Shown piece after piece: positions 52,993 through 61,746 of a DNA stretch of 64,000 nucleotides. Each line of letters opens with the position of its first letter. The stretch's first letter is position 1. Location: the NCBI GenBank assembly GCA_050299555.1, contig JBNKWA010000087.1, positions 1-64,000 of the forward strand, given 5' to 3'. Both the position numbers and the translations under genes were made by a program. The stretch is from JBNKWA01 sp050299555 (GTDB lineage Bacteria > Pseudomonadota > Alphaproteobacteria > Rhodobacterales > Rhodobacteraceae). Under the pieces are notes generated by a model. The model saw only the letters and a list, made by a program, of their open reading frames with translations. It was not told the DNA's origin and did not search any database.

Positions 52993-55608
52993 ATGACCAC
53001 CGGACAGGCACCCCAGATGACCCGATACGAGGCCCGCGAGGCCGAGGCGAAATGGCAGGCCGCCTGGGACGAGGCCGGGATCTTCACCGCCCGCCGCGAC
53101 CCGTCGAGGCCGAAATACTACGTGCTGGAGATGTTCCCCTATCCCTCGGGGCGCATCCATATCGGCCATACCCGCAACTACACCATGGGCGACGTGATCG
53201 CCCGCTACAAGCGGGCCCGCGGCTTCAACGTGCTGCACCCCATGGGCTTTGACGCCTTCGGCCTGCCGGCCGAGAACGCGGCGATGGAGCGCGGCCTCCA
53301 CCCCGGCAAGTGGACGCGCGAGAACATCGACACCATGGTCGCGCAGATGAAGCCGCTGGGCTATTCCATCGACTGGTCGCGGATGTTCGCCACCTGCGAC
53401 GACGACTATGTCGGCCAGCAGCAGCGGCTGTTCATCGACATGCTCAAGGCCGGGCTGGTGACCCGCCGCGCCGCCATGGTCAACTGGGACCCCGTCGACA
53501 TGACCGTGCTGGCCAACGAGCAGGTGATCGACGGCCGCGGCTGGCGGTCCGGCGCCGAGGTCGAGCGCAAGGAGCTGACCCAGTGGTTCTTCCGCATCTC
53601 GGACTATGCCGAGGAGCTGCTTTCGGCCATCGACGGGCTGAGCCACTGGCCCGAGAAGGTGCGGCTGATGCAGGCCAACTGGATCGGCAAGTCGCGCGGG
53701 CTGCAGTTCCGCTTCGAGACCCGCGGCGCGCCGGCAGGGCACGAGACGCTCGAGGTCTACACCACCCGGCCCGACACCCTGATGGGGGCGAGTTTTGCCG
53801 CCATCTCGCCGGACCATCCGCTGGCCCGGGCGCTTGAGGGCAACCCCAAGGTCGCCGCCTTCAACGCCGAATGCCGGCGCGGCGGCACCGCCGAGGCCGA
53901 GCTGGAGACCGCCGAGAAGAAGGGCATCGATACCGGGCTCACGGTGGTCCACCCGCTCGACCCCGGCTGGTCGCTGCCGGTCTGGATCGCCAATTTCGTG
54001 CTGATGGACTACGGCACCGGGGCGATCTTCGGCTGCCCGGCCCATGACCAGCGCGACCTCGACTTCGCCCGCAAGTACGGGCTGCCGGTGATCGACACCT
54101 TTGTCGCCGCCGAGGGCGGCGCGCCGGTCGCCGACGAGGCCTTCGTGCCGCCGAAGACGGACACCGTGCGCTGGGTGGCGCCGGTCTGGAAGCCAGGCGA
54201 AGGGCCGGAGATGGCCACCGGCGAGGCGGCCATCGACCGCGCCATCGCGCTGGCCGAGGCCAGGGGCTTCGGCGAGGGCACCACCCGCTACCGGCTGCGC
54301 GACTGGCTGATCAGCCGCCAGCGCTACTGGGGCTGCCCGATCCCGGTGCTGCACTGCGACGCCTGCGGCATGGTACCCGAGAAGCCCCAGAACCTGCCGG
54401 TGACCCTGCCCGGGGATGTCGACCTCTCGAAGCCCGGCAACCCGCTCGACCGCCACCCGACCTGGCGCGACGCTCCCTGCCCCGAATGCGGCGGCCCGGC
54501 CCGGCGCGAGACCGACACCATGGACACCTTCGTCGATTCGTCCTGGTACTTCGCCCGCTTCACCTCGCCCCACGCGCCGGTGCCGGTGGACCAGGACGAC
54601 GCCGGCTACTGGATGAATGTCGACCAGTATATCGGCGGCGTCGAGCACGCGATCCTGCACCTGCTCTATTCGCGCTTCTTCGCCCGCGCCATGCACCTGA
54701 CCGGCCACCTGCCGGCCAGCGCCGTCGAACCCTTCGACGCGCTCTTCACGCAAGGCATGGTGGTGCACGAGACCTATTCGACCCCCGGTCCCCGCGGCCT
54801 GCCGGTCTGGCACGCGCCGGACGAGGTGATCCGCGAGGCCGAGGGGGCGCGGCTGACCGACGGCACCCCCGTCGAGATCGGCCCCATCATCAAGATGTCT
54901 AAGTCGAAGAAGAACGTCGTCGATCCCGACGCGATCATCGCCCGCTACGGCGCCGATACCGCGCGCTGGTTCGTGATGTCCGACAGCCCGCCCGACCGCG
55001 ACGTGGAATGGACCGCGGCCGGGGCCGAGGCCGCCTCGCGGCACCTGCAGCGGGTGTGGCGGCTGGCCGAGGCGGCACGCCAGAGCGCCGAGGAGGCGGC
55101 CCCCGAAGGGGGCTCCGACGAGGCGCTCGCGCTTCTCAAGGCCACCCACCGCGCCATCCGCGACGTCACCGACGGGATCGAGGGCTTCGCCTTCAACAGC
55201 GCCGTCGCCCGGCTCTACGAACTCACCGGCGCGGTGCAGAAATCCGACCTGGCCGAGGCGGGCGTGGCGGCGGCGCGGCGTTTCGCGCTCCGCACCATGG
55301 CCCAGCTCATGCAGCCGATGACCCCGCACCTGGCCGAGGAGCTCTGGTCGATGCTGGGCGGCGAGGGGCTGGTCTCGGTGGCGCCCTGGCCAGAACCCGA
55401 CCCGGCGATGCTGGCCGAGGACACCATCGTCCTGCCGGTGCAGGTGAACGGCAAGCGCCGCTCCGAGATCACCGTGCCGGTGGATGCCGACAAGGCCACC
55501 GTCGAGGCGGCGGCGCTGGCCGACGCGGCGGTGCAGAAGCTGCTGGGCGGCCAGCCGCCGAAAAAGCTCATCGTGGTGCCCGGGCGCATCGTCAATGTGG
55601 TGGCCTGA
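52993..55608 (+). CDS. leuS: Leucyl-tRNA synthetase
   Basis: A class I synthetase of 871 residues. HIGH motif at residues 56-59 in PSGRIHIGHTRNY; KMSKS at residues 634-638 in IIKMSKSKKNV. The CP1 editing domain lies at about 220-420, with its TTRPDTLMGASF segment; the anticodon-binding domain follows from about 690. An ATG in LeuS-typical context begins MTTGQAPQMTRYEAREAEAKW. It overlaps lptE by 14 bases; the operon continues into holA. Confidence 0.96.
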   Translation: MTTGQAPQMTRYEAREAEAKWQAAWDEAGIFTARRDPSRPKYYVLEMFPYPSGRIHIGHTRNYTMGDVIARYKRARGFNVLHPMGFDAFGLPAENAAMERGLHPGKWTRENIDTMVAQMKPLGYSIDWSRMFATCDDDYVGQQQRLFIDMLKAGLVTRRAAMVNWDPVDMTVLANEQVIDGRGWRSGAEVERKELTQWFFRISDYAEELLSAIDGLSHWPEKVRLMQANWIGKSRGLQFRFETRGAPAGHETLEVYTTRPDTLMGASFAAISPDHPLARALEGNPKVAAFNAECRRGGTAEAELETAEKKGIDTGLTVVHPLDPGWSLPVWIANFVLMDYGTGAIFGCPAHDQRDLDFARKYGLPVIDTFVAAEGGAPVADEAFVPPKTDTVRWVAPVWKPGEGPEMATGEAAIDRAIALAEARGFGEGTTRYRLRDWLISRQRYWGCPIPVLHCDACGMVPEKPQNLPVTLPGDVDLSKPGNPLDRHPTWRDAPCPECGGPARRETDTMDTFVDSSWYFARFTSPHAPVPVDQDDAGYWMNVDQYIGGVEHAILHLLYSRFFARAMHLTGHLPASAVEPFDALFTQGMVVHETYSTPGPRGLPVWHAPDEVIREAEGARLTDGTPVEIGPIIKMSKSKKNVVDPDAIIARYGADTARWFVMSDSPPDRDVEWTAAGAEAASRHLQRVWRLAEAARQSAEEAAPEGGSDEALALLKATHRAIRDVTDGIEGFAFNSAVARLYELTGAVQKSDLAEAGVAAARRFALRTMAQLMQPMTPHLAEELWSMLGGEGLVSVAPWPEPDPAMLAEDTIVLPVQVNGKRRSEITVPVDADKATVEAAALADAAVQKLLGGQPPKKLIVVPGRIVNVVA

Positions 55609-56116
55609 CCGCCGCCAGGCGCTCGCCGGCCTCGCCGCCTGCGCGCTGGGCGGCACGCTCGCCGGCTGTGGCTTCCGCCCGGTCTACCAGGCCGGCTCGC
55701 CGTCCCGCGCCGCGCTCGGCGAGGTGGCGTTGGGCGAGGTGACGGTGATCGGCGCCGATGCCGGGCTCGGCTTCGACTTCCGCGAGCGTTTCGAGACCCG
55801 CACCGGCCCGGTGGCGGCGCCGCGCTGGCAGCTGGCGGTGACCCTCGGCCTCGACAGCGAGGGCCGGGCGATCCGCGAGGACCGCGCCATCACCCGCTTC
55901 GACGTCACCGGCTTCGCCGACTACCGGCTGACCGACACCGCCTCGGGCACCATCCTCGTCGAGGACCGGCTGAAGTCGCTGACCGCCTACAACGCCACCG
56001 CCAACGCCTTTGCCACCGCCATCGCCCAGCGCGACGCCGAGCGGCGGCTGGTGCGCACCCTGGCCGACCAGCTGCTGCTGCGGCTGACCACCACCGCCGG
56101 GGACTGGCGGCCATGA
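55595..56116 (+). CDS. lptE: LPS-assembly lipoprotein LptE
   Basis: A 173-residue outer-membrane lipoprotein that plugs the LptD barrel in lipopolysaccharide export. Signal peptide WWPDRRQALAGLAACALGG, lipobox LAGC, mature start GFRPVYQ, the standard LptE opening. The rest has alternating beta-strands and two helices typical of LptE. The start ATG (55595) lies inside leuS's last codons. Its stop overlaps holA (ATGA). Confidence 0.9.
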   Translation: MWWPDRRQALAGLAACALGGTLAGCGFRPVYQAGSPSRAALGEVALGEVTVIGADAGLGFDFRERFETRTGPVAAPRWQLAVTLGLDSEGRAIREDRAITRFDVTGFADYRLTDTASGTILVEDRLKSLTAYNATANAFATAIAQRDAERRLVRTLADQLLLRLTTTAGDWRP

Positions 56117-57135
56117 AGCTGGGTGCCGCCGAACGCGAGCGTTACCTCAAGCGTCCCGACGAGAAGATCGCCGCGGCGCTGCTCTACGGCCCCGACGCCA
56201 TGCGCGTGGCGCTCAAGCGCCAGGACCTGATCGCGGCGCTGGTGGGGCCGGAGGGCGAGGCCGAGATGCGGCTGACCCGGCTCGCCGGCGGCGATCTCAG
56301 ACGCGACCCCGCCGCGCTGGCCGACGCCATGCGCGCCGGCGGCTTCTTTCCCGGCCGCCGGGCGGTGCTGGTCGACGGCGCCGTCGATGCCGCCGCGCCG
56401 GCGCTCAAGGCGGCGCTGGAGCAATGGCAGCCGGGCGACGCCACCATCGTCATCGAGGCCGGCGACCTGAAACCCTCCTCAGCGCTGCGCAAGCTGGTCG
56501 AGGCCGCGCGCAACGGCGCCGCCATGGGCATCTACGCCGATCCGCCGGGCCGGGCCGAGATCGAGGCCGCCATCGCCGCCGCCGGCCTGCCCGCCGCCGA
56601 TGCCGAGGCCGCCGCGGCGCTCGCCGAGCTCGGCCGCGCGCTCGACCCCGGAGACTACCGCCAGTTCCTGGAAAAGCTGTCGCTCTACTGCCTCGGCCAG
56701 CCCGCGGTCACAGCCGCCGATGTCGCGGCGGTGATGCCGCCGGGCGCCGACGCCGAACTCGACACGCTGATCGCCGGCATCGCCGAGGGCGCGGTGGACG
56801 CGGTGGGCCGCGACCTCGGGCGCCTCGGGGCCCGCGGCTCCGGCCCGGTGGCGCTCTGCGTCGCCACGGCGCGGCATTTCCGCATGCTGCACGCCGCCGC
56901 CAGCCACCCCGGCGGCGCCGAGGCGGCGCTTGCCCGCCAGCGCCCGCCGGTCTTCGGCCCGCGCCGTGACCGCATCCTGCGCCAGGCCCGGGCCTGGGGC
57001 GCGCCGGCGCTGGAACGGGCGCTGACCGTGCTCACCGATACCGACCTGGCCATCCGATCCAGCCGGCCCTGGCCCGACCGGGCGCTGGCCGAGCGGACGT
57101 TGATCCGGGTCGCCATGATGTGCCCGCGCACCTGA
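56113..57135 (+). CDS. holA: DNA polymerase III delta subunit
   Basis: The clamp-loader delta subunit, which opens the beta clamp. It has 340 residues: domain I starts KLGAAERERYLKRPDEKIAAALLYGPDAM and is followed by the helical lid and collar domains. The sequence LSLYCLG and the RHFRMLHAAA segment match the family. It is translationally coupled to lptE by ATGA. Together with leuS and lptE the order is the standard alphaproteobacterial one. Confidence 0.92.
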   Translation: MKLGAAERERYLKRPDEKIAAALLYGPDAMRVALKRQDLIAALVGPEGEAEMRLTRLAGGDLRRDPAALADAMRAGGFFPGRRAVLVDGAVDAAAPALKAALEQWQPGDATIVIEAGDLKPSSALRKLVEAARNGAAMGIYADPPGRAEIEAAIAAAGLPAADAEAAAALAELGRALDPGDYRQFLEKLSLYCLGQPAVTAADVAAVMPPGADAELDTLIAGIAEGAVDAVGRDLGRLGARGSGPVALCVATARHFRMLHAAASHPGGAEAALARQRPPVFGPRRDRILRQARAWGAPALERALTVLTDTDLAIRSSRPWPDRALAERTLIRVAMMCPRT

Positions 57136-57153
57136 CCGAAAGGAGGTAATGCC

Positions 57154-57762
57154 TTGTACCATCTCATCGGCCATCCCCAGTCGCGCACCATGCGCGTGGC
57201 CTGGGCGCTCGAGGAACTGCACCTGCCCTACGAATGGCAGCCGGCGCCGCCGCGCTCCGACGCGGTGACGCTGCACAACCCCACCGGCAAGGTGCCGGTC
57301 TTGATGGTCGACGAGGAGCCGCTGACCGATTCCGTCGCCATCGTCACCTTCCTCGCCGACCGCCACGGCGCGCTGACCCACGCCCATGGCACGCTGGAAC
57401 GCGCCCGCCAGGACGCGCTGACCAACTACATCGTCGCCGAGGTGGATGCCGCGCTCTGGCTCGCCGCCAAGCACAGCTTCGTGCTGCCCGAGGGTGAGCG
57501 GGTGCCCGAGGTCAAGGCCACCGCCAAGGCCGAATTCGCCCGTGCCCTCGACCACCTCGTCGCCATGAAGAACGAGAAGCCCTATCTCGCCGGCGAGGAT
57601 TTCACCGTCCCCGACCTGATCCTCGGCCACTGCGCCGGCTGGGCGGTCGCGGCCCGGTTCCCGCTGCCCGAGGGCGCCTTCGGGCACTGGCTGGGCGAGC
57701 TGCGCAAGCGCCCGGCCCTGCACGCGGCCCTGCGCCGGGCGGCCGAGATCACCGCCGGCTGA
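57154..57762 (+). CDS. Glutathione S-transferase-like protein
   Basis: A 202-residue thioredoxin-fold protein: YHLIGHPQSRTMRVAWALEE, then NPTGKVPVL, then DSVAIVTFLAD (glutathione-binding Ser), then the all-helical C-terminal domain with FTVPDLILGH. Substrate unknown. The start is a TTG at 57154, preceded six bases upstream by AGGAGGT; the nearby ATG at 57149 is in another frame. It follows holA by 18 bases and may share its transcript. Confidence 0.85.
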   Translation: MYHLIGHPQSRTMRVAWALEELHLPYEWQPAPPRSDAVTLHNPTGKVPVLMVDEEPLTDSVAIVTFLADRHGALTHAHGTLERARQDALTNYIVAEVDAALWLAAKHSFVLPEGERVPEVKATAKAEFARALDHLVAMKNEKPYLAGEDFTVPDLILGHCAGWAVAARFPLPEGAFGHWLGELRKRPALHAALRRAAEITAG

Positions 57763-57827
57763 TCCGATCCGCCGGGACCCGCATCCGCCCCCTTTGCCGG
57801 CCCGCCCGTTCGGGCGATGATGCGCCG

Positions 57828-58178
57828 ATGCAGCCGCCCGACACCGATGCCGACACCGCCGCCGGCGCGCAGGACCCGCCAGTCTGCCCGCTCTGCGGCC
57901 GGCCGATCCCGCCCGGCGTCCCGCAAAGCCGCCACCACCTGGTGCCCCGGCTGAGGGGCGGCAAGGGCGGGCCGACGGTGCTGCTGCACCGGATCTGCCA
58001 TGCCGAGATCCACGCCACCCTGAGCGAAACCGAGCTGGCCCGCGATTACGCGACCATCGCCGCGCTGAAGGCGCATCCGCGGCTGGCCCGCTTCATCGCC
58101 TGGGTACAGTCGAAACCGCCCGGCTTTCACAGCCGCAGCGCCGGCGGCAGGCGGCCGACCAGGCTCAGCCACCGGTAG
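57828..58178 (+). CDS. Small HNH-endonuclease-like protein
   Basis: A 116-residue protein with zinc-binding Cys pairs in PVCPLCGRPI and the HNH fold VPQSRHHLVPRLRGGKGGPTV...LHRICHAEIH (catalytic His in SRHHLVP; final His in CHAEIH). The His-x-His-x-N type core with CxxC ribbon is what HNH nucleases show, but many such small proteins have no proven nuclease activity. It stands alone, 81 bases before regA, in the same direction. Confidence 0.75.
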   Translation: MQPPDTDADTAAGAQDPPVCPLCGRPIPPGVPQSRHHLVPRLRGGKGGPTVLLHRICHAEIHATLSETELARDYATIAALKAHPRLARFIAWVQSKPPGFHSRSAGGRRPTRLSHR

Positions 58179-58259
58179 ATTTTGCCGGCGCTTGGTCGAA
58201 TTGACCACCGTCGCCGGGGCGTCTACCGTCAGGGCAATTGGGCATTCGGAAGGTATTGC

Positions 58260-58817
58260 ATGGACGACCGCGACCAGCCGCTCGATCTCGGGCCCGACGC
58301 CAGCCTGCTCCTGGTCGATGATGACGAGCCCTTCGCCCGTCGCCTCGCCCGGGCCATGGAACGGCGCGGCTTCACGCCGGAAGTGGCGCTTTCGGTCGCC
58401 GACGGCCAGTCGCAGGTCAGGCAAAGGCCGCCCGCCTATGCGGTGGTCGACCTCAGGCTGGAGGATGGCAACGGGCTGGAAGTGGTCGAGCTGCTCAGGG
58501 CGACCCGCAAGGATGCCCGCATCGTGGTGCTGACCGGCTACGGCAACATCGCCACGGCGGTGGCGGCGGTAAAGCTCGGCGCCACCGACTATCTCTCCAA
58601 GCCGGTCGATGCCGACGACGTGACCAAGGCGCTGCTGGCCACCGCCGCGGTCAAGCCCGAGCCGCCCGACAATCCGATGTCCGCCGACCGGGTGCGCTGG
58701 GAGCACATCCAGCGGGTCTTCGAGCTCTGCGACCGCAACGTCTCCGAAACCGCCCGGCGGCTCAGCATGCACCGGCGGACGCTGCAGCGCATCCTCGCCA
58801 AGCGCAGCCCGCGCTAG
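58260..58817 (+). CDS. regA: RegA/PrrA/ActR-type redox response regulator
   Basis: A 185-residue response regulator that in Rhodobacter couples redox state to photosynthesis, CO2 and N2 fixation and respiration genes. The receiver has acid pocket LLLVDDDEPF, phospho-acceptor Asp64 in VVDLRL and LTGYGNIATAVAAVKLGATDYL. The C-terminal Fis-like helix-turn-helix (NVSETARRLSMHRRTLQRIL) is nearly invariant in the family. Its usual partners regB and senC are not adjacent. Start at 58260, with GGAAGG upstream. Confidence 0.93.
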   Translation: MDDRDQPLDLGPDASLLLVDDDEPFARRLARAMERRGFTPEVALSVADGQSQVRQRPPAYAVVDLRLEDGNGLEVVELLRATRKDARIVVLTGYGNIATAVAAVKLGATDYLSKPVDADDVTKALLATAAVKPEPPDNPMSADRVRWEHIQRVFELCDRNVSETARRLSMHRRTLQRILAKRSPR

Positions 58818-58921
58818 GAAAGCCCGGGACCGCTGCGGCCGGGGCGGAGGACTTGTTCAGGTCCGTCGCCGAGACACGCCGCCGCTCGGGCGAACTGCTC
58901 ATGACAGACTGGCAAGGCGCC

Positions 58922-58942
58922 GGCGGGCAGGCGATGCCCGCC
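58922..58942. terminator. Terminator-like hairpin between regA and the glycine-rich gene
   Basis: GGCGGGCA (58922-58929) pairs with TGCCCGCC (58935-58942) around a five-base loop, between two convergent genes. No T-tract. Confidence 0.5.
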
Positions 58943-58959
58943 CGCCGTTCGCCGTGATC

Positions 58960-59265
58960 TCAGCCGCGCATCTTCTTCATCACCAGGCCGACGACGACCT
59001 GCACGATGACGCCACCGACGCCGCCGCCGACCAGGTTGCCGGCCAGCGAGGCGATGTCGAGCCCGCCCCCGGCAGCCTGCGCCGCGCCCTCGGCCAGTTC
59101 GGCACCGCCGCCCATCAGGCTGCCGAGCAGGCTGCCGCCGCCGACGCCGCCAATGGCACCGGCGATCAGGTTGCCGATATTGCCCATGTCGCCGCCCTTG
59201 ACGGCCTTGGCGCCACCGACGCCACCGACAGCTCCGCCGATGAGCTGCGCAATCAGGTTTTCCAT
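58960..59265 (-). CDS. Glycine-rich hydrophobic protein of unknown function
   Basis: A 101-residue protein, about a third Gly, with two hydrophobic Gly/Ala/Ile segments (IAQLIGGAVGGVGG and GNLVGGGVGGVIVQVVVG). It resembles short hypothetical proteins common in Rhodobacterales. It may be a glycine-zipper membrane protein or fold into helical bundles; I see no catalytic motif. GGAAG stands near the start on the minus strand. It is convergent with regA and divergent from the rimP operon. Confidence 0.7.
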   Translation of the reverse strand: MENLIAQLIGGAVGGVGGAKAVKGGDMGNIGNLIAGAIGGVGGGSLLGSLMGGGAELAEGAAQAAGGGLDIASLAGNLVGGGVGGVIVQVVVGLVMKKMRG

Positions 59266-59370
59266 GACTTCCTTCCCTTTCCCTCGTCGCCGATTTTCCG
59301 GCTGCGCACGACCTTACAACCCCACGCGCGGGTGCCAAAGGGGGAACTCTTCGCCGTCTGCGACAAAGCC

Positions 59371-59399
59371 TTGCGCCGCGACAGGGAAAGCACTATATC
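59371..59399 (+). promoter_or_regulatory. Promoter candidate of the rimP-infB operon
   Basis: TTGCGC (59371-59376), 17 bases, TATATC (59394-59399). It lies about 115 bases upstream of rimP, with a U-tract terminator in between. Confidence 0.5.
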
Positions 59400-59453
59400 G
59401 GCTGCCAATAGCGGCGGCCGGGCGTCCAAACCCTGGCTCCACCGGACGATCTG

Positions 59454-59475
59454 ACGGGCCGCGGCCCGTTTTTTT
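59454..59475 (+). terminator. Intrinsic terminator upstream of rimP
   Basis: The perfect palindrome ACGGGCCGCGGCCCGT (59454-59469) is followed by seven T residues (59469-59475). It lies between the promoter candidate (59371-59399) and rimP (59515), so it would end a roughly 70-base transcript unless read through. Confidence 0.8.
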
Positions 59476-59514
59476 GTGCCTGAAAGGGCCCCGCCCGATG
59501 ACTGTTCTCGCCTG

Positions 59515-60105
59515 ATGAGCGATCTCGTCGCCAAGGCGCCGATGGACCGGCGCCTCGCCAGCATCGTCACTCCGACGATCGAGTCGATGGGCTATGAGCT
59601 GGTGCGCCTGCGCTACATGGGCGGCAGGAAGCCGACCCTGCAGATCATGGCCGAGCGGCCCGATGGCGGCATCGAGGTCGAGGACTGCGCCAGGATCAGC
59701 CGCGCCTTGTCGGCGGTGCTCGACGTCGAGGACCCGATCGAGGGCGAGTACTCGCTGGAGGTCTCATCGCCCGGCATCGACCGGCCGCTGACCCGGCTCA
59801 AGGATTTCGCCGCCCATGCCGGCGACCTTGCCAAGCTGCAGACCGCCGAGCTGATCGACGGGCGCAAGAACTTCAAGGGCACGCTTCGGGGCACCGAGGG
59901 CGAGGACGTGCTGATCGAGATCGAGGAAGGCACCATCGGGCTGCCGTTCGACTGGCTGACCGACGCCAAGCTGGTGCTGACCGATGCGCTGATCGCCGCC
60001 AGCCTCAAGGCGCGCAAGGATGCCGGGCTCGGGACCGACTACGACCCGGACGCCTTCGACGCCATAGAAGAGACAACCGACGAGGAAGAGGAAGACGCGA
60101 CATGA
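59515..60105 (+). CDS. rimP: Ribosome maturation factor RimP
   Basis: A 196-residue 30S assembly factor. The N-terminal KH-like domain contains GYELVRLRYMGGRKPTLQIM and the DCARISRALSAVLD helix; the C-terminal SH3-like domain contains LEVSSPGIDRPL, RLKDFA and IGLPFDWLTDAKLVL. An acidic tail ends EETTDEEEEDAT. The ATG at 59515 is used (MSDLVAKAP); a later Met at codon 10 (MDRRLAS) is possible. It overlaps nusA (ATGA) and begins the rimP-nusA-ylxR-infB operon. Confidence 0.92.
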   Translation: MSDLVAKAPMDRRLASIVTPTIESMGYELVRLRYMGGRKPTLQIMAERPDGGIEVEDCARISRALSAVLDVEDPIEGEYSLEVSSPGIDRPLTRLKDFAAHAGDLAKLQTAELIDGRKNFKGTLRGTEGEDVLIEIEEGTIGLPFDWLTDAKLVLTDALIAASLKARKDAGLGTDYDPDAFDAIEETTDEEEEDAT

Positions 60106-61730
60106 GTGTGACTTCTGCCAACCGACTGGAGCTGCTGCAGATCGCCGACGCGGTCGCCCGCGAGAAGCTGATCGAACCGGGCCTCGTCATCGAGGCCATG
60201 GAGGAGAGCCTCGCCAAGGCGGCACGCTCGCGCTACGGCGCCGAATACGACATCCGCGCCAAGATCAACCCCAAGACGGGCGAGCTGCGGATGACCCGGG
60301 TGCGCACGGTCACCGCCGACGAGGAGATCGAGAACCCGTTTCAGCAGATCAATGCCGAGGACGCCAAGGAGTTCCTCGAGGATCCCAAGATCGGCGACGA
60401 GATCGTCGACGAGCTGCCGCCGCTTGAATTCGGCCGCATCGCCGCCCAGTCGGCCAAGCAGGTGATCGTGCAGAAGGTGCGCGAGGCCGAGCGCGAGCGC
60501 CAGTACGAGGACTTCAAGGACCGCGTCGGCGAGATCATCAACGGCCTGGTCAAGCGGGTGGAATACGGCAACGTCGTCGTCGATATCGGCCGCGGCGAAA
60601 GCGTCGTGCGCCGCGACCAGCTGATCCCGCGCGAGACCTACCGCACCGGCGACCGCATCCGCGCCTATGTCAAGGACGTGCGGCGCGAGGCCCGCGGCCC
60701 GCAGATCTTCCTGTCCCGCACGGCGCCCGAATTCATGGCCGAGCTGTTCAAGATGGAAGTGCCCGAGATCTACGACGGCATCATCGAGATCAAGGCGGTG
60801 GCCCGCGACCCGGGCAGCCGGGCCAAGATCGCGGTCATCTCCTACGACAACTCCATCGACCCGGTGGGCGCCTGCGTCGGCATGCGCGGCAGCCGCGTGC
60901 AGGCGGTGGTCGGCGAGCTGCAGGGCGAGAAGATCGACATCATTCCGTGGAACAACGACCCGCCGACCTTCCTTGTCAACGCGCTGCAGCCGGCCGAGGT
61001 TTCGAAGGTGGTGTTCGACGAGAATGCCGAGCGCATCGAGGTGGTGGTGCCCGAGGACCAGCTTTCGCTGGCCATCGGCCGGCGCGGCCAGAACGTGCGG
61101 CTGGCCAGCCAGCTGACCGGCTTCGACATCGACATCCTGACCGAGGCCGAGGAAAGCGAGCGCCGGCAGCAGGAATTCGCCGAGCACACGCAGTCGTTCA
61201 TGGAGCTTCTGAACGTCGACGAGATGGTGGCGCAGCTGCTGGTCTCGGAAGGCTTCACCACCCTCGAGGAGGTGGCCTATGTGGACATGGACGAGCTTCT
61301 GTCCATCGACGGCTTCGACCAGGACACCGCGGACGAATTGCAGGCCCGGGCCCGCGAGAGCCTCGACGAGGTCAACCAGAAGGCCACCGAGCGGGCCCGC
61401 GAGCTGGGCGCCCAGGACGACCTGTTTGCATTCGAGGGGCTGACGCCCCAGATGATCGAGGCGCTGGCCGAGGACGGCGTGGTCGACCTCAACGAGTTCG
61501 CCAAATGCGCCGACTGGGAGCTGGCCGGCGGCACCACGGTGATCAACGGCGAGCGAATCAAGGATGTGGGACTTCTGGAGAAGTTCGACGTCAGCGCCGC
61601 CGAGGCGCGCGAGCTGGTGGCCACCGCGCGGCGGCAGCTCGGCTGGCCCGAGCCCGAGCAAGAGGCCGCCGAAGGCGAGCCGGCCCCTGAAGCGGCCGAC
61701 GCCGGGACCGACAACACGGCCGGTATCTGA
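60102..61730 (+). CDS. nusA: Transcription termination/antitermination factor NusA
   Basis: A 542-residue RNA-polymerase-binding factor. The order is an N-terminal domain (about residues 1-125), S1 domain (about 135-200), KH1 and KH2 (about 205-345, with MRGSRVQAVVGELQGEKIDI and IGRRGQNVRLASQLTG) and two C-terminal acidic repeat domains of helix-hairpin type (about 365-425 and 440-515). An Ala/Glu/Pro-rich end follows. It is coupled to rimP by ATGA. Confidence 0.95.
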   Translation: MSVTSANRLELLQIADAVAREKLIEPGLVIEAMEESLAKAARSRYGAEYDIRAKINPKTGELRMTRVRTVTADEEIENPFQQINAEDAKEFLEDPKIGDEIVDELPPLEFGRIAAQSAKQVIVQKVREAERERQYEDFKDRVGEIINGLVKRVEYGNVVVDIGRGESVVRRDQLIPRETYRTGDRIRAYVKDVRREARGPQIFLSRTAPEFMAELFKMEVPEIYDGIIEIKAVARDPGSRAKIAVISYDNSIDPVGACVGMRGSRVQAVVGELQGEKIDIIPWNNDPPTFLVNALQPAEVSKVVFDENAERIEVVVPEDQLSLAIGRRGQNVRLASQLTGFDIDILTEAEESERRQQEFAEHTQSFMELLNVDEMVAQLLVSEGFTTLEEVAYVDMDELLSIDGFDQDTADELQARARESLDEVNQKATERARELGAQDDLFAFEGLTPQMIEALAEDGVVDLNEFAKCADWELAGGTTVINGERIKDVGLLEKFDVSAAEARELVATARRQLGWPEPEQEAAEGEPAPEAADAGTDNTAGI

Positions 61731-61746
61731 AGGAGGCGAGGTCGGA

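Noticed and set aside
59405..59475. tRNA gene upstream of rimP, as metY stands upstream of rimP in E. coli
   Set aside because: The 3'-end-like CCTGGCTCCACC has no matching 5' acceptor strand or anticodon arm; only a promoter and terminator are clear.
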